This document shows, piece after piece, positions 25,320 to 29,432 of a stretch of DNA of 29,432 nucleotides (positions within the stretch are counted from its first letter, which is position 1; every line of letters begins with the position of its first letter). The DNA is taken from positions 1 to 29,432 of the forward strand of contig CABQJX010000021.1 in NCBI GenBank assembly GCA_902464595.1, read 5' to 3'. The stretch comes from an uncultured Lachnoclostridium sp. (lineage in GTDB: Bacteria > Bacillota > Clostridia > Lachnospirales > Lachnospiraceae). The notes below the pieces were generated by a model, which saw only the letters and a list, made by a program, of their open reading frames with translations, did not search any database and was not told the DNA's origin. A program made the translations under genes and the position numbers.

Positions 25320-26594
25320 TTACGCCTCGTCAATTGCCTTTCCAATATCCCGGCGCATGTATTTATTGGCAAAGTCCACCCATTCCGTGGCCTTGTAAGC
25401 GTTAGCCCGCGCCTCCTTCAAGGTCTCTCCCTTGGCAGTCACCCCCAGGACACGGCCTCCGTTTGTCACAATGCGGCCCTCTTTGTCAAAACGGCTTCCT
25501 GCGTGGAAGACATAATAGCCCTCCTCTTTCTCAAATCGGTCCAGCCCTGTAATGGGATAGCCCTTTTCATAATGCTCCGGGTATCCGTCTGAGGCCAGAA
25601 CTACGCACACGGCTGCCTGATCCTCAAATTCCAGCTGGATCTGATCCAATGTCCCATCTACACATGCCTCAAACACATCCACAATATCATTTTTCATACG
25701 CGGAAGCACTACCTGGGTCTCCGGATCGCCAAAGCGTGCATTGTACTCCAGCACTTTCGGCCCATCCGCTGTGAGCATCAGCCCGAAAAAGATAATCCCC
25801 TTAAACTCCCGGCCCTCAGTGGCCATAGCGTCCACCGTAGGCTGATATATATGGCTGCGGCAGAATGCATCCACTTCCTCTGTGTAGAAGGGGCTGGGAG
25901 AAAAGGTTCCCATGCCTCCGGTATTCAGTCCCTGATCCCCGTCCTTTGCCCGCTTGTGATCCTGAGCAGAGGTCATGATCTTGATGGTGTGTCCGTCTAC
26001 AAAGGACAAAACCGATACCTCCCGGCCTGTCATAAATTCCTCCACCACGATCCTGTCCCCGGCGGAGCCAAACTGCTTATCCATCATCAGGGTCTTAACC
26101 CCTTCCTTTGCCTCCTCTCTGGTATTGCAGATGAGAACGCCCTTTCCCAGAGCCAGCCCGTCTGCTTTCAGTACGATGGGCATAGGAGCCGTCTCCAAAT
26201 ATTCCAGAGCTTTTTGAGGATCATCGAATGTCTCATAAGCAGCTGATGGGATATGGTACTTTTTCATCAGATCCTTGGAAAAAGCCTTGGAGGCCTCCAG
26301 GATCGCCGCATTTTTTCTTGGGCCAAAGGCACGGATCCCGGCTGCTTCAAAGGCATCCACTGCCCCTGCTGCCAGAGGATCATCAGGGCCCACTACTACC
26401 AGATCCACTGCCTTCTCCCTGGCAAAGGAGGTGAGCTTATCAAACTCCATAACTCCAATATCCACGCACTCCGCTACCTGGGCAATCCCGGCATTTCCAG
26501 GCGCACAGTATATTTTTTCCACTCTGGGGCTCTGAGCGGCCTTCCACGCAATGGCATGCTCCCTGCCGCCGCCGCCTACTATCAATACCTTCAT
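25320..26594 (-). CDS. purD: Phosphoribosylamine-glycine ligase
   Basis: Second step of purine synthesis: joins glycine to 5-phosphoribosylamine using ATP to give GAR; cytosolic ATP-grasp enzyme. The 424 residues are the usual length. Seen: MKVLIVGGGGREHA at the N-terminus, ATP-grasp segments (VLKADGLALGKGV) and the metal/ADP-binding EYNARFGDPETQVVLPR. The ATG at 26594 is chosen because CAGGAGGAGCCCT lies directly before it; a longer open frame to 26666 would run into the cloverleaf element. Last gene of the pur operon, 209 bp after purN, which is much further apart than the other genes. Confidence 0.97.
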   Translation of the reverse strand: MKVLIVGGGGREHAIAWKAAQSPRVEKIYCAPGNAGIAQVAECVDIGVMEFDKLTSFAREKAVDLVVVGPDDPLAAGAVDAFEAAGIRAFGPRKNAAILEASKAFSKDLMKKYHIPSAAYETFDDPQKALEYLETAPMPIVLKADGLALGKGVLICNTREEAKEGVKTLMMDKQFGSAGDRIVVEEFMTGREVSVLSFVDGHTIKIMTSAQDHKRAKDGDQGLNTGGMGTFSPSPFYTEEVDAFCRSHIYQPTVDAMATEGREFKGIIFFGLMLTADGPKVLEYNARFGDPETQVVLPRMKNDIVDVFEACVDGTLDQIQLEFEDQAAVCVVLASDGYPEHYEKGYPITGLDRFEKEEGYYVFHAGSRFDKEGRIVTNGGRVLGVTAKGETLKEARANAYKATEWVDFANKYMRRDIGKAIDEA

Positions 26595-26605
26595 AGGGCT
26601 CCTCC

Positions 26606-26773
26606 TGTTGAATTGTAACAGTTCAGCCATATATATTCTTGTCCGTTTTAAACGGACAAGAAGCATTGGGCGTCTGCCCTATGAAGATTCAGACAGGAAA
26701 ATGATTCTGAAAACAAGCTTTCAACCCATTTTCCTGCCTGAATCTTCGCATGGCTGAACTGATATGTTGAATT
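26606..26773 (-). repeat. Cloverleaf-forming element with 12-bp terminal inverted repeats between purN and purD
   Basis: A perfect 12-bp inverted repeat (CAGTTCAGCCAT 26619-26630 with ATGGCTGAACTG 26750-26761) encloses three further stems: 26636-26646 with 26652-26662 (11 bp, perfect), GGGC 26668-26671 with GCCC 26676-26679, and a 21-bp stem 26683-26703 with 26727-26747. The only imperfect pair in the 21-bp stem is A-C in plus-strand RNA but G-U in minus-strand RNA. The stems are joined by 2-5 nt only. The direct repeat TGTTGAATT flanks the element (26606-26614 and 26765-26773), as a target duplication would. It is either a MITE-like insertion or a structured RNA in the pur transcript. Confidence 0.8.
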
Positions 26774-26803
26774 TCTATCTGCAGGCTATAAAGAAATCTC
26801 GTT

Positions 26804-27397
26804 CTATAGCCGTCCGTTTGCGATCATATCAATGGCCTTTGGCAAAATAACCCATTCCGCCTCCTCCATCACTCTCCGCTGAAGTATCTCAGGCGTATCT
26901 CCCGACTGCACTTCCACTGCTTTCTGCAGGATAATAGGGCCGGTATCCATACCGCTGTCCACAAAATGGACGGTAGCTCCCGTAACCTTTACCCCTCTGG
27001 CCAAAGCCGCCTCATGAACCTTCAGCCCATAATATCCCACGCCGCAGAAGGACGGGATCAGGGATGGGTGAATATTGATGATGCGTCCAGCATACCGGTC
27101 TGTCATGATCTTAGGGATCTTTACCAAAAATCCAGCTAAGACAATGAGATCCAACTGGCACTGATCGATCTTTTCCAGCAAAGCTTTCTCAAAATCAGCC
27201 CGGTCAGAAAATTCCTTGGGAGAAATACAGACTGCTTCGATGCCATGGTTTTTGGCCCGCTCCAGCGCATAGGCTCCAGGATTATTGCTGATCACCACTG
27301 CGATCTGTGTATTCGTAAGGACTCCATTGTCAATGGCATCCAAAATAGCCTGGAGGTTCGTCCCGCCGCCGGATACCAAAACCCCTGCCCTTAACAT
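26804..27397 (-). CDS. purN: Phosphoribosylglycinamide formyltransferase 1
   Basis: Third step of purine synthesis: transfers a formyl group from 10-formyl-tetrahydrofolate to GAR. 197 residues, standard length. Visible: phosphate-binding SGGGTNLQAI (9-18), catalytic Asn108 and His110 in INIHPSLIPSF, and Asp151 in the HFVDSGMDTGP segment, all matching the E. coli order. The ATG at 27397 overlaps the purM stop by 7 bp, so translation is coupled. Intact. Confidence 0.97.
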   Translation of the reverse strand: MLRAGVLVSGGGTNLQAILDAIDNGVLTNTQIAVVISNNPGAYALERAKNHGIEAVCISPKEFSDRADFEKALLEKIDQCQLDLIVLAGFLVKIPKIMTDRYAGRIINIHPSLIPSFCGVGYYGLKVHEAALARGVKVTGATVHFVDSGMDTGPIILQKAVEVQSGDTPEILQRRVMEEAEWVILPKAIDMIANGRL

Positions 27398-28425
27398 AAG
27401 GTCACACCTTTCTCTCCGTCCTCGATGGTTCCAACCACATAAGGAGACTCTCCTGCTGCCTTCATAGCTTCCATCGTCTTATCCACATCCTCAGGAGCTA
27501 CCGCTACGATCATCCCCAGTCCCATATTGTAGGTGTTGTACATCATCTTTTCCTCGATCTGTCCCTTCCTTGCCAGCAGTCCAAAGATAGGAGGAATGGG
27601 ATAGCTGTCCTTTTTGATCACAGCCCGCACGCCTTCTTTTAACATGCGGGGAACATTTTCATAGAAACCGCCTCCGGTAATATGGCTACATGCCTTTACG
27701 CATACCCCAGCCTCCTTTACCGCCTTTAACGCCTTTACATAGATCCTGGTAGGAGCGATCAGAGCCTCTCCCAGAGTAGTTCCCAGCTCGTCATAGTAAG
27801 TGTTTAATCCTTCTCTTGTCATCTCCGCTTCAAACACCTTGCGCACTAAGGAAAATCCATTGCTGTGCACGCCGGAGGAAGCCATTCCCACCAGAACATC
27901 CCCTGCTTTCAGATTTTCACCGGTGATGAGATCCTTTTTATCCACAATCCCCACTGCAAATCCAGCCAGATCGTACTCATCCTCCGGATAAAATCCTGGC
28001 ATCTCCGCTGTCTCTCCTCCGATCAGGGCGGCATCCGACTGCTTACAGCCGTCAGCCACTCCTTTTACGATATTTGCGATCTTTTCAGGGACATTCTTGC
28101 CGCAGGCAATGTAGTCCAGGAAAAACAAGGGCTCTCCTCCTGCACATGCTACGTCATTGACACACATGGCCACACAGTCGATCCCAACCGTATCATGCTT
28201 ATCCATAAGGAAAGCCAGCTTGAGCTTCGTCCCCACTCCGTCCGTACCGGACAGAAGGGTAGGCTCCTCCATCCCCTTAAAGGAACTCATGGAAAAGGCT
28301 CCTGAGAAACCGCCTAATCCTCCCAAAACCTCTGGGCGCATCGTCCCTTTTACATGCTCCTTCATAAGCTCCACTGACTTATATCCTGCTTCAATATCCA
28401 CTCCGGCTTTCTTGTAATCCATCAT
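27391..28425 (-). CDS. purM: Phosphoribosylformylglycinamidine cyclo-ligase (AIR synthetase)
   Basis: Fifth step of purine synthesis: ATP-dependent ring closure of FGAM to AIR. 344 residues, normal length. Seen: N-terminal GVDIEAG, the GTDGVGTKLKLA metal/ATP-binding stretch, GGETAEMPGFY and the HITGGGFYENVPR motif. Start at 28425 (two adjacent ATGs) with AAAGGA 8 nt upstream. 49 bp after purE, overlaps purN. Confidence 0.97.
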   Translation of the reverse strand: MMDYKKAGVDIEAGYKSVELMKEHVKGTMRPEVLGGLGGFSGAFSMSSFKGMEEPTLLSGTDGVGTKLKLAFLMDKHDTVGIDCVAMCVNDVACAGGEPLFFLDYIACGKNVPEKIANIVKGVADGCKQSDAALIGGETAEMPGFYPEDEYDLAGFAVGIVDKKDLITGENLKAGDVLVGMASSGVHSNGFSLVRKVFEAEMTREGLNTYYDELGTTLGEALIAPTRIYVKALKAVKEAGVCVKACSHITGGGFYENVPRMLKEGVRAVIKKDSYPIPPIFGLLARKGQIEEKMMYNTYNMGLGMIVAVAPEDVDKTMEAMKAAGESPYVVGTIEDGEKGVTLC

Positions 28426-28474
28426 GATCTTAATCCTTTCCTGGTCTGGTCTTTATGCTTCACAACATCTTGCC

Positions 28475-28990
28475 CTATTTCATCTGGGCCAAATATTCTT
28501 TATATCCGATCTGCTCCAGCTTCTCCGCCTTTTTCATCACATCATTTTTTAAGCTCTCTGTATATGCCTTTAACCGCTCCAGCAGACCGTCGTCAGAGGC
28601 TGCCAGGATCTTTGCCGCTAAAATACCAGCATTAGCTCCGCCGTTGATTGCCACCGTGGCAACCGGGATCCCGCTTGGCATTTGGACAATGGAGTACAGG
28701 GAATCCACACCGCCCAGATCCGAGGTCTTCATGGGGATGCCGATCACAGGCATTGGGAAGATAGCTGCGCACATTCCAGGAAGGTGAGCCGCCTTTCCTG
28801 CTCCTGCAATGATCACTTTGAATTCCTTCCCCTCTGCTGCTTTTGCCCAGTCAAAGAACACATCCGGCTCCCTGTGTGCGGAAATAATGGTCATCTCATA
28901 ATCAATTCCCAATTTATCCAGAATCTCTGCTGCCTTCGCCATAACGGGCATATCTGAATCGCTTCCCATTACAATTCCAACTTTTGCCAT
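28475..28990 (-). CDS. purE: N5-carboxyaminoimidazole ribonucleotide mutase (class I PurE)
   Basis: Moves the carboxyl group of N5-CAIR to C4 to give CAIR. 171 residues. Seen: GSDSDMPVM (9-17), the active-site SAHREP with His39, the GAGKAAHLPG loop and GIPMKTSDLGG. The ATG at 28990 (MAKVGIV) has AAGGAG 8 nt upstream and fits the family length; an in-frame start at 29017 would put the ribosome site inside the gene. First gene of the pur operon. No purK lies in the window. Confidence 0.97.
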   Translation of the reverse strand: MAKVGIVMGSDSDMPVMAKAAEILDKLGIDYEMTIISAHREPDVFFDWAKAAEGKEFKVIIAGAGKAAHLPGMCAAIFPMPVIGIPMKTSDLGGVDSLYSIVQMPSGIPVATVAINGGANAGILAAKILAASDDGLLERLKAYTESLKNDVMKKAEKLEQIGYKEYLAQMK

Positions 28991-29087
28991 TGCTCGTTCT
29001 CCTTTTCTGAAACTCATTATCTCAGGCGATAATATTTATTAGTTTTACTTATAAATATGTTTTAACATCTCATATTTACTTATAACT

Positions 29088-29116
29088 ATAATACTCTGAA
29101 ATAAGCGGAACGTCAA
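29088..29116 (-). promoter_or_regulatory. Sigma-A promoter of the pur operon
   Basis: Minus strand TTGACG (29111-29116), 17-bp spacer, TATTAT (29088-29093). The leader of about 90 nt is AT-rich and lacks the conserved core of the purine riboswitch; no PurR box is recognised with confidence. Confidence 0.75.
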
Positions 29117-29249
29117 TATCAAATTTGATGCAACCCTTCAGGCATATCGGGAAAATCACCCAGCAGTTTAGATACCTGCTCTAAAAGCCGGAAGAATATT
29201 TACGGATCTTACCCGGAAGGCAGAAATAAAGGTTCTATAATAAATGTTG

Positions 29250-29291
29250 GGGTGCATGAAATTTAATTCATGCACCCTAGCATTTTTTATT
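29250..29291 (+). terminator. Terminator-like hairpin in front of the transposase gene
   Basis: Perfect 11-bp arms GGGTGCATGAA (29250-29260) and TTCATGCACCC (29267-29277) around ATTTAA, followed by CTAG and a T-rich stretch. No plus-strand gene lies upstream, so it may guard the transposase from read-through; it could also include the left end of the element. Confidence 0.6.
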
Positions 29292-29307
29292 TTATAATAA
29301 GGACAAT

Positions 29308-29351
29308 AAAAAACCTCCAAGTGCCAGTCTACCAAACAAACCACTCGGAGG
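29308..29351. terminator. Hairpin that hides the transposase ribosome site and terminates the opposite strand
   Basis: CCTCCAAGTG (29314-29323) pairs with CACTCGGAGG (29342-29351). In the plus-strand RNA this ties up the GGAGG of the transposase ribosome site. In the minus-strand RNA the only mismatch becomes a G-U pair and six T follow (29308-29313 as A on the plus strand), so it also works as a terminator there. Confidence 0.65.
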
Positions 29352-29360
29352 TACAAATAA

Positions 29361-29432
29361 ATGCTCCCTAATTATATCAAAGAAATACTCGATTTAGAAG
29401 ATATTATTATCACAAAAACAGTTCATGCAGAT
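29361..29432 (+). CDS. Transposase, probable ISL3 family (5' end only)
   Basis: The first 24 codons of a transposase that runs off the right edge. MLPNYIKEILDLEDIIITKT resembles the N-terminus of ISL3-family transposases of Firmicutes, which usually continue with a zinc-binding CPCC region that is not in the window. GGAGG (29347-29351) lies 9 nt before the ATG. Family assignment rests on a short stretch and needs the rest of the gene. Confidence 0.65.
   Translation, partial: MLPNYIKEILDLEDIIITKTVHAD

Larger units (their letters stand above)
28991..29360. other. Region between purE and the transposase start
   Basis: 370 bp without a gene. It holds the purE promoter (29088-29116), an AT-rich leader with weak dyads (ATTATC/GATAAT at about 29015-29032; AAATATG/CATATTT at about 29053-29078), about 130 bp in which I see nothing assignable (29117-29249), and then the left part of the insertion sequence. 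Confidence 0.6.

Noticed and set aside
28991..29090. Purine riboswitch in the purE leader
   Set aside because: The leader is AT-rich and lacks the conserved loop and junction bases of the purine riboswitch.
1..29432. CRISPR arrays, tRNA or rRNA genes, prophage genes
   Set aside because: No regular repeat-spacer pattern, tRNA cloverleaf with anticodon, rRNA segment or phage gene was seen. The cloverleaf at 26619-26761 lacks tRNA consensus bases and has stems of the wrong lengths.

Overview
The window looks like chromosome of a low-to-mid GC Gram-positive anaerobe of the Clostridia, most likely family Lachnospiraceae (inference). The basis is strong AGGAGG-type ribosome sites on nearly every gene, Firmicutes regulation (CIRCE, sigma-A boxes, Rho-independent terminators), YesM/YesN-type control of a sugar transporter, an SLH / MacB-type efflux / choline-binding-like repeat operon, and a purE-M-N-D block. 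No genus call can be supported.

Layout. 1-495: 5' half of gapA. 752-7341: minus-strand envelope block. Read in transcription order it is an SLH-domain protein, a HlyD/MacA-type membrane fusion protein (MFP), an ABC ATPase, a MacB/FtsX-type permease, a secreted cell-wall-binding-repeat protein, and then a membrane-anchored amidase. 7662-10393: lipoprotein, OmpR-type response regulator and histidine kinase, also minus strand, ending in a strong terminator. Between kinase and SLH operon, regularly spaced TTC half-sites lie just upstream of a TATAAT box, so this two-component system probably controls the efflux operon. 10649-19432 (plus): YesM-like sensor kinase and YesN-like AraC regulator, both frameshifted, then an intact sugar-binding lipoprotein, two permeases and a GH2 glycosidase. 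19468-24053 (minus): short class-II-type UvrA, an unrecognised (possibly uracil-DNA-glycosylase-like) protein, a SnoaL/NTF2-like protein, and Hsp20 under a promoter overlapped by CIRCE. 24223-25319: no intact gene; two decayed minus-strand genes and a set of dyad repeats. 25320-28990 (minus): purE-purM-purN-purD with its own promoter and terminator. 29250-29432: 5' end of a probable ISL3-family insertion sequence.

The two most notable points are these. (1) The MFP gene is out of frame by one base, exactly where four perfect copies of an 8-bp repeat (6082-6113) sit between its start codon and its membrane anchor; five or two copies would restore a full-length protein. This is the expected layout of slipped-strand phase variation switching an envelope efflux system, here in the OFF state. 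(2) Between purN and purD lies a 143-bp element whose strand can fold into a four-stem cloverleaf closed by a perfect 12-bp stem and flanked by TGTTGAATT repeats; the imperfect pair becomes G-U only in the minus-strand RNA. The window also has several other genes with indels (YesM, YesN, two remnants), so assembly error must be excluded before biology is inferred.
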